From assembly GCA_000244995.1 (NCBI GenBank), contig CM001438.1:3620090-3684089 (forward strand): a stretch of DNA of 64,000 bases, in the 5' to 3' direction. Positions 17,465 through 27,000 of this stretch are shown here, in pieces (the first letter of the stretch is position 1; each line of letters begins with the position of its first letter). This stretch comes from Burkholderiales bacterium JOSHI_001. GTDB lineage: Bacteria > Pseudomonadota > Gammaproteobacteria > Burkholderiales > Burkholderiaceae_C. The position numbers and the translations under genes are program-made. The notes under the pieces were generated by a model. That model saw only the letters and a program-made list of their open reading frames with translations, was not told the origin of the DNA and searched no databases.

Positions 17465-17779
17465 ATGTTCGCCAAAGTCCTCCGCCTGCGCCAGATGGGC
17501 GTGCTGATCAAAGGCCCCCTGCCCCCGGACGCCGACTGGGCCAGCGGCATCCTGGAGACCACGGCCAGCCAGCACCGCGGCTCATCCGGCAGCCGCCGCC
17601 TGGTGCTGCGCCACGCCATGGCATCCCCCGACATGGGGCTCATCTTCGAGCTCTACCAGCCCGCCCTGATCGAGGCCACCAGCACCCACCTGCGGCTGCG
17701 CGGCATCGAAGCCGTCACCCTGGGCCAGGGCCAGGTCGGCGGCATGGTCCAGGAGTGGCTGGTCCAGATCCGCGGCTGA
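17465..17779 (+). CDS. Small hypothetical protein of an SOS-regulated pair
   Basis: A 104-residue protein, MFAKVLRLRQMGVLIKGPLP onward, with mixed alpha/beta character and the phrase RRLVLRHAMASPDMGLIFEL. It starts 7 nt after the LexA box and ends 20 nt before the SOS-associated peptidase gene, so the two are almost certainly one transcript. I do not recognise a family. Its conserved-looking coding frame and tight position suggest a role in damage tolerance. Confidence 0.6.
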   Translation: MFAKVLRLRQMGVLIKGPLPPDADWASGILETTASQHRGSSGSRRLVLRHAMASPDMGLIFELYQPALIEATSTHLRLRGIEAVTLGQGQVGGMVQEWLVQIRG

Positions 17780-17799
17780 AGCGCCGCTAGCATCGGCCC

Positions 17800-18453
17800 A
17801 TGTGCAACCGCTACGTGTCCCCCAACGAACGCGACATGGAGCGCTACTGGCACGTCGGCGCACGCCAGCCCTGGCGTGGCGGCGGGGTCTACCCCAGGTC
17901 ACAGGGACCCTTCATCCGGGCCACGCAAACCAGCGAACCGAAAGCCGAACTCGTCATCGGCCAGTGGGGCCTCATCCCCTGGTTCGCCAAGTCAGCCAAG
18001 CTGCCCTACTCCACCAACAACGCGCGTTTCGAAGAGATCACCACCAAGGCATCTTTCAAGCACGCCTGGGCGCACGGCAAGCGCTGCATCATCCCGGCAA
18101 TCAGCTTCGACGAACCCAATTGGGAGACCGGCAAGAACGTCTGGTGGCAGTTCCGACGCCGCGACACCGAACCCTGGGGACTGGCAGGCCTGTGGAACAC
18201 CTGGACCGACAAGGCCACCGGCGAGATCGTGGAAAGCTACACCATGCTCACCATCAACGCCGACGCACACCCGCTGATGAACCGCATGCACAAGCCCGAC
18301 CCCAAACTCGGACCGGACCAACAGGACAAGCGCTCGGTGGTACCCATCAACCGTGCCGACATGGACCTCTGGCTTTTCGGCACCATCGATGCGGCACGTG
18401 CCCTGGTCAAACTGGCCCCGGTCGAAGACTTTGAAGCGGGGCCAGTTCCGTAA
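17800..18453 (+). CDS. SOS response-associated peptidase (SRAP/YedK/HMCES family)
   Basis: A 217-residue protein beginning MCNRYV, where Cys2 becomes the N-terminal nucleophile after Met removal. Family proteins crosslink to abasic sites in single-stranded DNA through this cysteine. Further SRAP motifs are seen: GLIPWFAK, STNNARFEEI, CIIPAISFDEPNWE (active-site Glu region), GLAGLWNTW, and NADAHPLMNRMHK (active-site His). Its length is typical. Transcription from the LexA box at 17442 fits the SOS role. Being on a mobile element, it may protect single-stranded transfer DNA, which is inference. Confidence 0.92.
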   Translation: MCNRYVSPNERDMERYWHVGARQPWRGGGVYPRSQGPFIRATQTSEPKAELVIGQWGLIPWFAKSAKLPYSTNNARFEEITTKASFKHAWAHGKRCIIPAISFDEPNWETGKNVWWQFRRRDTEPWGLAGLWNTWTDKATGEIVESYTMLTINADAHPLMNRMHKPDPKLGPDQQDKRSVVPINRADMDLWLFGTIDAARALVKLAPVEDFEAGPVP

Positions 18454-18518
18454 AGGCTGGTGCAAGGCCGCAATGCGGCACCGCGACCACCACTTCTGGT
18501 GACGCCATTGAACGACAC

Positions 18519-19142
18519 TCAGATCTCGGTCTGCTCGGAGATCTCCAGTGCATCGTCAACCTCGATGCCAAGGTATCGCACTGTGGATTCAAGTTTGGAA
18601 TGGCCGAGAAGCAGTTGCACCGCCCGGAGGTTCTTGGTCCGCCGATAAATCAGCGTCGCCTTGGTCCTTCGCATCGAATGCGTCCCATAGCTGGCAGGAT
18701 CAAGACCAAGTTCGACGACCCAGCCTTCAAGAAGCCGGGCATATTGACGGGTGCCGAGATGCGGAGACTGGTGGAGCCGACTTGGGAACAGATAGTCGTC
18801 GGTCTTCAACCCCGCCTGCTTGATCCAAGCGGCGACCGCATCCCTTGTACCCGGCGTGATCTCGAACTGCACAGGCCGCTGGGTCTTGTGTTGCATCACG
18901 ATGGCTCGAGTGGCGACCTGCTCCCCATGGCAGACATCCCTCACCTTCAGACCGACAAGGTCACAACCCCGCAGCTTGCTGTCAATACCAAGATTGAACA
19001 GCGCCAGTTCACGAACCCGGTGCTCCATCTGAAGGCGGACACGAAGTGCCCAAATGTCCTTCAGCTTGAACGGCGCCTTTTGCCCGACGATCTTTCCCTT
19101 GTTCCAAGGCTCGCGATGCGCTGAGTTGGCCATCGATTCCAT
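18519..19142 (-). CDS. Short tyrosine recombinase/integrase
   Basis: A 207-residue catalytic-domain-sized tyrosine recombinase. Visible active-site elements: Arg in SKLRGCDLVGLKV, Lys in MQHKTQRPVQFE, His-x-x-Arg in GTHSMRRTKAT, His in LLGHSKLEST, and Tyr in VRYLGIEVDD. It has only a very short N-terminal arm-binding or core-binding region, so it differs from full-length phage integrases and from integron IntI, which carries an extra helix. The ATG at 19142 is preferred because GGGAG is spaced 7 nt upstream. It marks the probable right end of the plasmid-like block and may integrate or resolve it. Confidence 0.85.
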   Translation of the reverse strand: MESMANSAHREPWNKGKIVGQKAPFKLKDIWALRVRLQMEHRVRELALFNLGIDSKLRGCDLVGLKVRDVCHGEQVATRAIVMQHKTQRPVQFEITPGTRDAVAAWIKQAGLKTDDYLFPSRLHQSPHLGTRQYARLLEGWVVELGLDPASYGTHSMRRTKATLIYRRTKNLRAVQLLLGHSKLESTVRYLGIEVDDALEISEQTEI

Positions 19143-19587
19143 GATGGACTCCCGTCCAGTTGAGGGGCGCCCAACATGTACCCTCACCTCGGTCAGGTCC
19201 TTGCCGCAAAGCAAAACCAGAGCGCGGCAGAAAACAGGAAATGCGGGTTAGCTGACCAAACTAAAACGCAACGCACGGCTGGCTCGAACTGCTCGATGCT
19301 GACGGCGAAGTTGGCCGCAGCTCCAGCCGACCAGCGTCAAGCCGGATGACCGCTTCTGGGTAGCGAGTTCTCCAGCTCGACCGGTGAGAATCGACCCTGA
19401 GCTGACATTCGCGGCCCTGATCTCGCTGCCCCGAAGCTGTCGGCTGATGCTGTACCAAGGTACCCACCTCTCGCAATCATGGGCACCGCGAGCACGAGCA
19501 CCGCATCTAAACCGGCCACATTACATTGTCGCTCCTGCCGCCCGACTTCGCACGATGGCGTCGCGGGGAGGGCCCGCTTCGCGCCAC
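19143..19587. other. Intergenic region with a dispersed-repeat copy
   Basis: No gene is supported. Around 19335-19400 a copy of the dispersed element is seen (GATGACCGCTTCTGGGTAG). The region lies between the recombinase gene and the defence block and is a candidate for an attachment-site junction, but no direct repeat partner could be identified by eye. Confidence 0.45.
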
Positions 19588-20580
19588 CTACAGTCCCAAA
19601 TCCTTGCGCAGCGCGTCGACCTTGGGGACCAGGTGGTCGCCAGGGCATTGGGTGGGGTCGCCCTTGCGCACCACCTCCTTGTGCATTTGCAATCTGCGCA
19701 TCCCAGGGAGCTGCTTGCGCAGTTCGATGACGAGCGCGCGCAGGGCGTCGAACTGCGCCGGTGGCGGCGCACTGCTGCCCAGCAGTCCGTCGTAGTTGCC
19801 GCGCAGCACGATGCCGATGGCGCCGAAGTCGGGATCGTTCAGCGGCCCCGGCGTCAAGCCCTCGCCGGCGTGGCTGCCCATGACTTCCAGTGGCCGCCCC
19901 TCGAAGATGGCACCGTCGGATTCGATGAAGAAGTGGTAGCCCAGTGCTGCATAGCCGCGCCCGATCTGGCTCTCCTCATTGCCCTTGATCGTCTTGTGAT
20001 TGTCGGTGTGATGCACGACGATGCGATCGTAGGTGCGGTCCAGGGGATAGTGTGCGGTGTTGTAATAGACGACCTCGTTGGCCCACACGGGCTCGTTCGC
20101 ACCCCAGGCGCGGCGCCCCTTGATGCTGAGCGCGCCGAGCGTGAAAGTGCCGTGCCGCCAAGGCACCGCGCTCACGACCTCCTGCGCCTCACCGTCGGGG
20201 TCGGCCGCCTTGCCAGGGCCGGCCCAGGCGCTGGGCGAACACTTTATGGCGTAGGTCATCGGCGCCGCCACGACCTCGAGTTCATCGAAGGTGCAGTTCT
20301 GCGGCGGAATCTGCACCGTCCCGGGGTTCAGGCCGCTGGAGAACTTCCAATTCTTGCCGTCCTGCGTCGGCTTGCGACAGCCCACATGGTGGTACAGGTA
20401 CCAGTTGACCTCTGCGGGCACCACAGTACCGAAGTTGTACATGACAATATCGTGCGCTGGCACGCCGTAGCGCTTGGCTAGCGACTCCCACGACTCACCG
20501 TCCTTCACAGGGTGGTTAACCGATTCAGCCGACGGCATCTTCCGCGGCACGGGCTTCAGGGGTCTGTGCTGGATCGGCAT
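19588..20580 (-). CDS. N-acetylmuramoyl-L-alanine amidase/PGRP-type (Amidase_2) with N-terminal LysM-like region
   Basis: A 330-residue zinc amidase-type protein. The first third contains VKDGESWESLAKRYGVPAHD, a LysM-like peptidoglycan-binding repeat. The Amidase_2/PGRP core holds the zinc ligands: His in IVVHHTDNH, His in LQMHKEVVRK and Cys in GDPTQCPGDHL, plus YHFFIESDGAIFEGRPLEVM and GIVLRGNYDG. It would cut the bond between muramic acid and L-alanine. No signal peptide is visible. The ATG at 20580 has AAAGGG upstream; a TTG at 20676 would add 32 residues of coding-like sequence. It may be a toxic effector, a phage-type lysin or a cell-wall sensor in the island. Confidence 0.82.
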   Translation of the reverse strand: MPIQHRPLKPVPRKMPSAESVNHPVKDGESWESLAKRYGVPAHDIVMYNFGTVVPAEVNWYLYHHVGCRKPTQDGKNWKFSSGLNPGTVQIPPQNCTFDELEVVAAPMTYAIKCSPSAWAGPGKAADPDGEAQEVVSAVPWRHGTFTLGALSIKGRRAWGANEPVWANEVVYYNTAHYPLDRTYDRIVVHHTDNHKTIKGNEESQIGRGYAALGYHFFIESDGAIFEGRPLEVMGSHAGEGLTPGPLNDPDFGAIGIVLRGNYDGLLGSSAPPPAQFDALRALVIELRKQLPGMRRLQMHKEVVRKGDPTQCPGDHLVPKVDALRKDLGL

Positions 20581-20920
20581 CGCGAGCCCTTTCGGAGGCG
20601 GATCGAAGGCGCCAGCGTAGCCTTGCGCAGCCACGCGCGCGCCCCCAAGTTTGATGGTGCGCCGGGAGACCAGCAAAGTGTAGGTGGTGGAAGTCCGCTA
20701 CGATGAAGCAGTAGCGAACCCCATCGGCCTCCGAGCCATGCACATATGCCCGCGTGGGCGTCGTCGAAGCGTCGGCTGAGGCACAAATAGGCCAGCCGTC
20801 GAGCCTCGAAAGTTTGGGTTGGACCTGGGCGCTGACGTCGTCGTAAAGGCGGAAAGTAACCCAGCCGGCTGCACCATCCCAAGCGCTCGAACGGCCTGGC
20901 GTGGTGTACGACACGGGCAT
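20525..20920 (-). other. Open frame upstream of the amidase, possible frameshifted N-terminal region
   Basis: From an ATG at 20920, with GGAG 9 nt before it, a frame runs through GWVTFRLYDDVSAQVQPKLS and GSEADGVRYCFIVADFHHLH, which looks coding. Beyond about 20670 it turns into Arg/Ala-rich shadow sequence over the amidase start. The coding-like part stops close to where the amidase frame becomes open (stop codon near 20703). Either this is a separate small gene overlapping the amidase, or a frameshift has split one longer protein. No family is recognised. Confidence 0.3.
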
Positions 20921-21449
20921 GAAAGCAAGCTCCATGCATGGGCCCCGGGTGATTTCGTGTCTGGCTTGCCGCAGTACGGACTAACCCGCATTGGGAAGGC
21001 AAGGAGCCGTAGCCACTGATGAACAGGCAAGAGAAGTCAGACTTGGTCATAGTAGTGGTGGGGCCTGTGAAAATGGCCGGGCGACCGGTGGCGGCGTGGG
21101 TGGAGACAAGGACTGGGACCAAGGGAAACGCGATACAGCCGCACACGCGACGGAGCGGCATCATCAATTCTGATGACGGCTTTGAGACTTCACGAACGGC
21201 AGCGGGGTCGGCAAGTCGCGACCCGCTGCGGACACACGCCCTTGCAAATTCACAACCCCATAGCTGCCGCTCAACTCCCGCGCTGTGGAAATCGGGTCTG
21301 AACAAGTGCTCAGCGGCGAGCCTCAACGAACCGTCCCGCCCCGGGCGGATCAACGCCACCGAAATGCGCTTCGAAGACCCGCCGGCCCGCACGACCGAAC
21401 TTGATCTTGTCGTCCGCGCACTGAATGACTTACACCACTTCCGGGGACA
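20921..21449. repeat. Intergenic region with dispersed repeat copy (about 21155-21260)
   Basis: No gene is supported. The segment GGCATCATCAATTCTGATGA, continuing CGGCTTTGAG and then GGTCGGCAAGTCGCGACCC, is closely matched near 44905-45010 and more weakly at 3405-3555 (inverted), 7560-7655, 19335-19400 and 31205-31310. The copies share a TGATGACGGCTTC-like core and a downstream GGTCGGCAAG-CGCGACCC part, are 70-120 nt long, and are always intergenic. Confidence 0.6.
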
Positions 21450-23738
21450 TCAACGTCGCTTAGGGCCGGAACTCCTAGGGCCAGCCAATCGGCCAAGCCT
21501 GATGTCTCGATAGCCCATGGCACCAAAGAGCAGCGCCGTGCTGTGCCCCTGGCGAACCGACGCGCATTGAACCTGGTGCAAGGCGCGGTCGATGGTTTTA
21601 CCGAGCAGCATCTGTTGGTACAGCACGATCATCGCGTCGGCCGTGTCGGCCGACGGGGTTTCACCCAAGCTGCCGATAAAGGCACCAACGCCACAGCGCA
21701 TGGCGGTTTCGCCAAACCCGTCGGTGCCCATCGCAGCCAAGTCGCGCAAATGGGGCTGGCGCACGCCGGTCAGTTCGGCGAAGGTCAGGTCTGTGCCCCA
21801 GGGCTGGCACAGGCTGAAGTGGGTGCTGAGCACCATCAGGGCCGGTGGCTGCGCGCTCAAGGCTGGCGTTAACTGCGACCCGAGAATCAGGTGGTCCCAG
21901 GCCATAAAATACGATTCACGGGCGTTAACCCAGGCGTGACCGGCAAAGTGGACGATGTCGTAGCCGCCGTGCCGCACAGCGTCCAACACACGATCGCGCG
22001 TGGCTTCGGGGCCCCGAAAAACGGTTACCGCCGACGGAGGCAGGTGGCGCCGCAGCAGGGCGGCAATGCTGTTTACCTCGCGGTCAGAGTCGGGCAAGGC
22101 TGGCAGGTCGGCATGCCCGCCGTCGCCGGCGTCACCGATGAGCAAAACGCGCGCTTGCGCGCCGACCAGGCGGTGGCCACGTGCGGCGTTAACCAGGCTG
22201 TGGCTCAACCGACGCAGGGGCAAGCGCAGGCTCAACGTTTCGTCATCCAAGGTCAACCATTCCCAAGGCAGGGCATGGGTGCCATCCAGGCAGCGCAGGC
22301 CCAAGGGCTCGCCGGCAGGCAGTTGCCGCAACCACTCCAGCACCGGTGGGGGCAAGCAGGCCGCCAAAGCCTGGCCACAGGCGCGAATTTCATCGGTGCC
22401 CAATCTTTTGTGGTCATGCACCTTGACCGCCTTGCGCGTGGCATCGGCCACGGCCAGCAACGCTTGCGACGCAACTGCCTGCTCGCAGGCCAGCGAAGCA
22501 CCCGATGCCGGCTCCCACAGCGTGGCCTGCAGGCGGTCGTCGCGCAGCGCGATGCTCAGCACTCGAGTTGCCTCGTTCTCGGCGGTGCGGACTTCGCGAC
22601 TGGCGCGTGGCAGTGGCTGGCGCGCCTGGGCCGGCGCCGGCGTTGCGTTCGTGGTGGGCTCTTCAGCGGAGGCCGCCAACACCGCCAGCGCATGTTCGAC
22701 GTTCTGGTGCTGGTCCTCGTCATACGTAAGCACACGCAGGCGGCTGGTGCGCCAAAGCAAATCGGTTTCAACCTGGCCGATGCCACTGAGAATGGCATAG
22801 CGCGGCGGCACCTGGCCATTGAAGACGGTGAGTTGCTCGTCGAGCATGAGCCGGAAGTTTGTGTCCGACAAGGAGTAGCCCACAAACAGTAGGGCGTGCG
22901 TCATCAAGATGGTGTTGAACACCGCTTGAAAGGCCGGCGCGGCATGAATCACGCGCCGGTAGTCGTCGGCCGAAAAAATCAGGGTCTCCGGGCGGCGCAA
23001 GTCGCCGTGGGCCTTGAGCACAAAGAAGGCACCATCCATCAGCAAGGTGCCTTGCGCATGCAGGTCGGTGCCGGTGGGTGCGCGTGGCAGGGTGCCGCCA
23101 TGGGCCTGGGCGTAGGCGCATTCAATCAGGTCGTCGAAGTTGGTCGTGACGACGCAGGCGTAGGGCGTGCGGGCGATGTGCTGGTGGGCGGCTGACAACG
23201 GCTTGGTGGGCTCAAGCGCCCGTTGGAGCGCCTGTTCAAATCCGGCTTGGCCCAATATTTCCCGGCAGGCTGAAGCCACCTCGGGATAGCGCTTTTGCGC
23301 CAGCAGCCGGCTCAACTCGTCGTGCTCGTCTTGCGCGCGGCCCAGGTTTTGTAGCAGCGAGGCCATGGCCCAAGGCAGGCTTTGGCCGGTGTAGGCACGA
23401 ACTTGGCTGATCAGCGTGTCCATCCGGTCCTGCCCCAGCCGTTTGCACGCAGCCTTGACGACACCCCCACGCCAGACTTCGCGGTCGTCATCGACCAAGG
23501 TGAAGGCGCGCGGAAGTTTTTTGCGGTCAACGCGCCAGGGCGCGGCACGGTCAATTAGGCGCGCCATCAGCTCGGGCCAGTTGGGCAGCCCGCATGCGGC
23601 CGAAAGCCCTGCGCCCACAAACAAGGCACATCGCTTGGCGCGCACATATTCGGCCAGAACCTGCAGTTCGGGCTCGTCCGCCAGGGGGCCGAATGCCTGG
23701 GGCCGCACATTGACGGTTGAGGTGACTTTAAAGGCCAT
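21450..23738 (-). CDS. SIR2-CHAT fusion protein (putative NAD-dependent defence protein)
   Basis: A 762-residue two-domain protein. Residues about 30-290 are a SIR2-like fold: FVGAGLSAACGLPNWPELMA (nucleotide loop), VVTTNFDDLIECAY, LKAHGDLRRPE and LFVGYSLSDTNFRLML. In phage-defence proteins such domains bind or consume NAD. Residues about 470-740 are a CHAT domain: LPALPDSDREVNSIAALL, the His-containing IVHFAGHAWVN, then LMVLSTHFSLCQ where other CHAT proteases have a Ser-Ala-Cys motif. The nucleophile is thus shifted or lost. The ATG at 23738 is chosen by domain start; the frame is open to 23957. It lies downstream of the giant CHAT gene, same strand, 351 nt apart. No transmembrane segment is seen. 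Confidence 0.82.
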   Translation of the reverse strand: MAFKVTSTVNVRPQAFGPLADEPELQVLAEYVRAKRCALFVGAGLSAACGLPNWPELMARLIDRAAPWRVDRKKLPRAFTLVDDDREVWRGGVVKAACKRLGQDRMDTLISQVRAYTGQSLPWAMASLLQNLGRAQDEHDELSRLLAQKRYPEVASACREILGQAGFEQALQRALEPTKPLSAAHQHIARTPYACVVTTNFDDLIECAYAQAHGGTLPRAPTGTDLHAQGTLLMDGAFFVLKAHGDLRRPETLIFSADDYRRVIHAAPAFQAVFNTILMTHALLFVGYSLSDTNFRLMLDEQLTVFNGQVPPRYAILSGIGQVETDLLWRTSRLRVLTYDEDQHQNVEHALAVLAASAEEPTTNATPAPAQARQPLPRASREVRTAENEATRVLSIALRDDRLQATLWEPASGASLACEQAVASQALLAVADATRKAVKVHDHKRLGTDEIRACGQALAACLPPPVLEWLRQLPAGEPLGLRCLDGTHALPWEWLTLDDETLSLRLPLRRLSHSLVNAARGHRLVGAQARVLLIGDAGDGGHADLPALPDSDREVNSIAALLRRHLPPSAVTVFRGPEATRDRVLDAVRHGGYDIVHFAGHAWVNARESYFMAWDHLILGSQLTPALSAQPPALMVLSTHFSLCQPWGTDLTFAELTGVRQPHLRDLAAMGTDGFGETAMRCGVGAFIGSLGETPSADTADAMIVLYQQMLLGKTIDRALHQVQCASVRQGHSTALLFGAMGYRDIRLGRLAGPRSSGPKRR

Positions 23739-24089
23739 GGCAGCTTGGCCTACGCAATGTGCCCGATTGTGAGGGCGTCGTGCGCCGTTGACCACAGCTG
23801 GAGCCGGCGCGAGGGTCTCGAAGTTGGCCCCCCGCGCGGCCATCGACGCCACGGATATGCGCTCGCCCGCCGATTGCCGCAGTGCAGCCTGATGTGACGG
23901 ACTGCACCTGGCCGGGACTGCCGAAGGAGAATGGTGGCAGTGAAGCATGCCCATCATCGCAACGAGGGGCCGCGCTAGCGACCCCTTCCAGCCGGTTTGA
24001 GAGGCGCACAGTTTTCGGCCCGCGCTTTGCCAGCGGAGTCTTACCCCGCATCGAAGGACTTTGAGCTCCGGCGCGGCGCGGCATCGTGG
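23739..24089. other. Gap between the giant CHAT gene and the SIR2-CHAT gene
   Basis: Part of this gap (to 23957) is an in-frame 5' extension of the SIR2-CHAT frame, but the residues there are Ala/Arg/His-rich and unlike the domain that follows. No other gene is supported. No terminator-like hairpin with a T-run is evident, so co-transcription of the two CHAT genes from the upstream side is possible. Confidence 0.4.
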
Positions 24090-27000
24090 TCATGGCGGGC
24101 CACCGCCGACGCGGTGCCGGTCGAGTTGGTCGTAGATCGCACCCACCAAGTCCATCATGGTCTGGGCGGCTTCGCCGGCTGCTTTGTCGGAACCCCACTT
24201 TTTGCTGCGCCTTCCCAACACCGCCTTCAGCGTGGTGAAGGTGAACTTCATGCTTTGCAGTTCGACCGGTGAGGGCCATCGCACCAAGGCGCTTTCAACC
24301 AGCAATGACAGGCCATTGAGCTCTTCCTCATTGATCTTGCCATGTACCGATAGGCTCAGCACGTTGCAGGCCAAGCGCAATTCCAGGGTGTTTGTGTAGT
24401 CCCAGAACACGCCGGCCTCGTTGCTGCGCGTCAGCTCCGCGATCAAGTTCTGGGCCCGCATGGGCACCGACTGCGCTGCTGCAGCCTTGTGCAGCTGTCT
24501 GGCTTCATTGTGCTTCAGCCATTGCTCGCTGCTGACCTTGCCCAGCAGGCTTGCATCCAGCCAGGTCGCCATGCCAGCGCAGACCGTGGCATTGGCCAGC
24601 GCATAGGCCTGGCGTGCTGGGTCGTCGCCCTTGTCGAACTTGTCGGCATAGCCGAAGCCATATTTCGTGGCCGCTTCGTAGAAAAGCGCGGCGCAGGCCT
24701 CGGCCGGCTTGTCTTCGCGCAAGGCCTTTGCACCCAAACGCAGCAGCCGGCTGCCGGCCAAGCAGGCATGCTCTGAGCGTGCCGAGGCAGTCAGTTCCCC
24801 GTCGGGTTCGGGCACCAGTTCCAGTCCACGATCGTCCAGGTCCTCGAACTGCCGCAGCAACTGCAGCAGCTTGTCCGCCACCTCGTAGCCGACATCGGTG
24901 TCCAGCCGAGACAAGGAACCGATCGAGTACTCGAACTGTCGGAACTCCAGGCGTGAATAGGCCGACTTGGCCGCGCGGCCGTACCAGGTCAGGGCCTGCC
25001 GATGCTCACCTAGCTCGCGGTAGGCCGAGCCCAATGCCGCGCGCACCTGCGAGCTGCGCAGCCAGGACTTGCGCCTGTCGTCGGCACGCAGGGCGACCAC
25101 CAATTGGTCGAGTTGGCGCAGCAGGTCGACACAGGGCTTGTCGCCGGCCACTTCCACGGTCTGCAGGATGCGCTCGGCCAGTTCGTGCCGGCTCATGCAG
25201 CGCTCGGCGCCGCGCAGCCTGCTCGAGCCTCGGCTGGCCACGCCGGTGTCGAAGCGGGAACTGTCATCGACCAGGCGCCATTCGGGGTCGCCATAACATT
25301 GGTAGGCACCCCAGGTGTTGCTGCTGGCGTTGGGGCGGTAGATCGCGCTGCGTGCAGCCAGGACCGCGGCGCCAAGGTTGTTGCCGTCCAGCAGTTCGCG
25401 ATACAGGCGGTGCGCAAAGGCCAGACCCTCAGCGTCATCAACCCGCCAGCCCGCTGCCACCACGGCCTTGCTGCCCATGCGGATGAACTGCAGTGCCAGG
25501 CTCGAGGCCAGCACCGGATGGTTGCGGCTGGCCTGGGCAGCGTCGGCGCCCTCGCGCCCCGAATAGCAGCAGTTGATGAAGACGAAGTCGGGCGCCGGGT
25601 CCATCTGTTCGACGTCACCGGCCGAGAGAATCTGCTGGTAGGACAGAAGCATGCCGGTGCGGCGCAGTGCGCGCCGGTTAGCGTCGTCACCGATCGCGCG
25701 CACCCAATGGTCCACCACGCCATGGCCAGCCAGGTGCAACACGCGCCACGGCTTGTGCAGCAGGGCGGTGCGCACATGTTCGAAGCCCGCCCCGACCGGG
25801 TCTTGCTGGCCGGCCGCGGGCTTGGGGCTCCCACCGATGGACGTCGGCCCCGCCACCGTTTCCACCTGCCACGGTCGTTTGTCGGCCCGCAGCAGTTGGG
25901 CTACGGCCAGTGCCTCGCGTCGCGCGCCGGGCAGGCGGGTAAAGTGTAGGTCCTTGCCATGTTCGTCGACCCAACCTTCGGTCGACGGCTCGCCGACGAC
26001 CAGCGCCGACCAGCCATGGACGGCCCGCGGCACCGGGCGGTAGTCCGGCGTCAGGCGCTGGCGCACCATGCCAGCCTGCACGGCCAGCGGGCGCGCTGAG
26101 TCCTGGCCAGCGACCCCGCGCAATGGAGGCGTCAGCAGTTCCCAGGGCAGCGCCGCGGCCTTGTCGTCCAGCACCAGCACCGAGCGCTCGTAGTTCGACA
26201 ACCGCGCCTTCAGTCCTTGGGGCAGCAACAGCTGGAACAGCACCCGCCCCAGCGAGCCGGGGTCGCTTACCGCGCTATCGCCAGCGCGCGCGCCGTCGTC
26301 GCTGATGCGTGCGATGTAGGCCTTCATGCTGGCGATGTCGGAATAGACCTGGGTCGACTCGACCCGGGCCCGCTCGGCAATCAGCTCGAAGCGCAGGCCG
26401 CCGAGGTCGTCTTCGCGCACGCTCAGGCGCTGCCACAGCGAATCGGAGCCCCCGGGCTTGTAGCCGCGCAAGCCGCCGTCGCGGCCTTCGAGGACGCCGG
26501 CAGGCCAATGGAAGCGCTGGCCCCATTCAGGGCGTTCCAGCAGGTTGCGCAGGGCGTAGGCGGCGTCCAGCGCCACCGGCTCCTCGATTTCGATGATTTC
26601 CACTTCCGCGACCCGCACCGCCCGGCCGCCCACCAGCTTGTCGTCGGCGAGCAACTGGCTGGCGCGCCAGATGCCTTGCAGCACGGCGGCCATGCTGTCG
26701 CGCTTGGACATCGCCTGCACGTGCGTGCCCACCAGCAGCGTCGAGAGCTGCAGGGTCAGCGGGCCCTCGGGTGGCGTCCAGGGGTCCTGGGTCATGTGCT
26801 CGACCGCATAGCGCAGCACGCCGCGCGTGATGGTGTCGGTCAGGCTGGCGGTGGTCAGTTCACCCACGTTGCCCAGGCCGATCACGATCGCGCCGGGATA
26901 GGCCGGCGGCCGGCCCTCTTTTCCTAGTGGCCGCAGGTAGGTGGCGGTGCCCGATTTGCCGCTGAGCAGCCCGAGTTGCACCTGGCGCTTGACCTGGCCC

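Noticed and set aside
18519-19142. Tyrosine recombinase considered as the integrase of the cassette array
   Set aside because: It is far shorter than IntI, lacks the extra IntI helix region, and lies 26 kb from the first core site with no attI beside it.
21450-23738. Classical sirtuin deacetylase
   Set aside because: The domain order and motifs fit SIR2-like NAD domains of defence proteins, and it is fused to CHAT; zinc-finger cysteines of sirtuins are absent.
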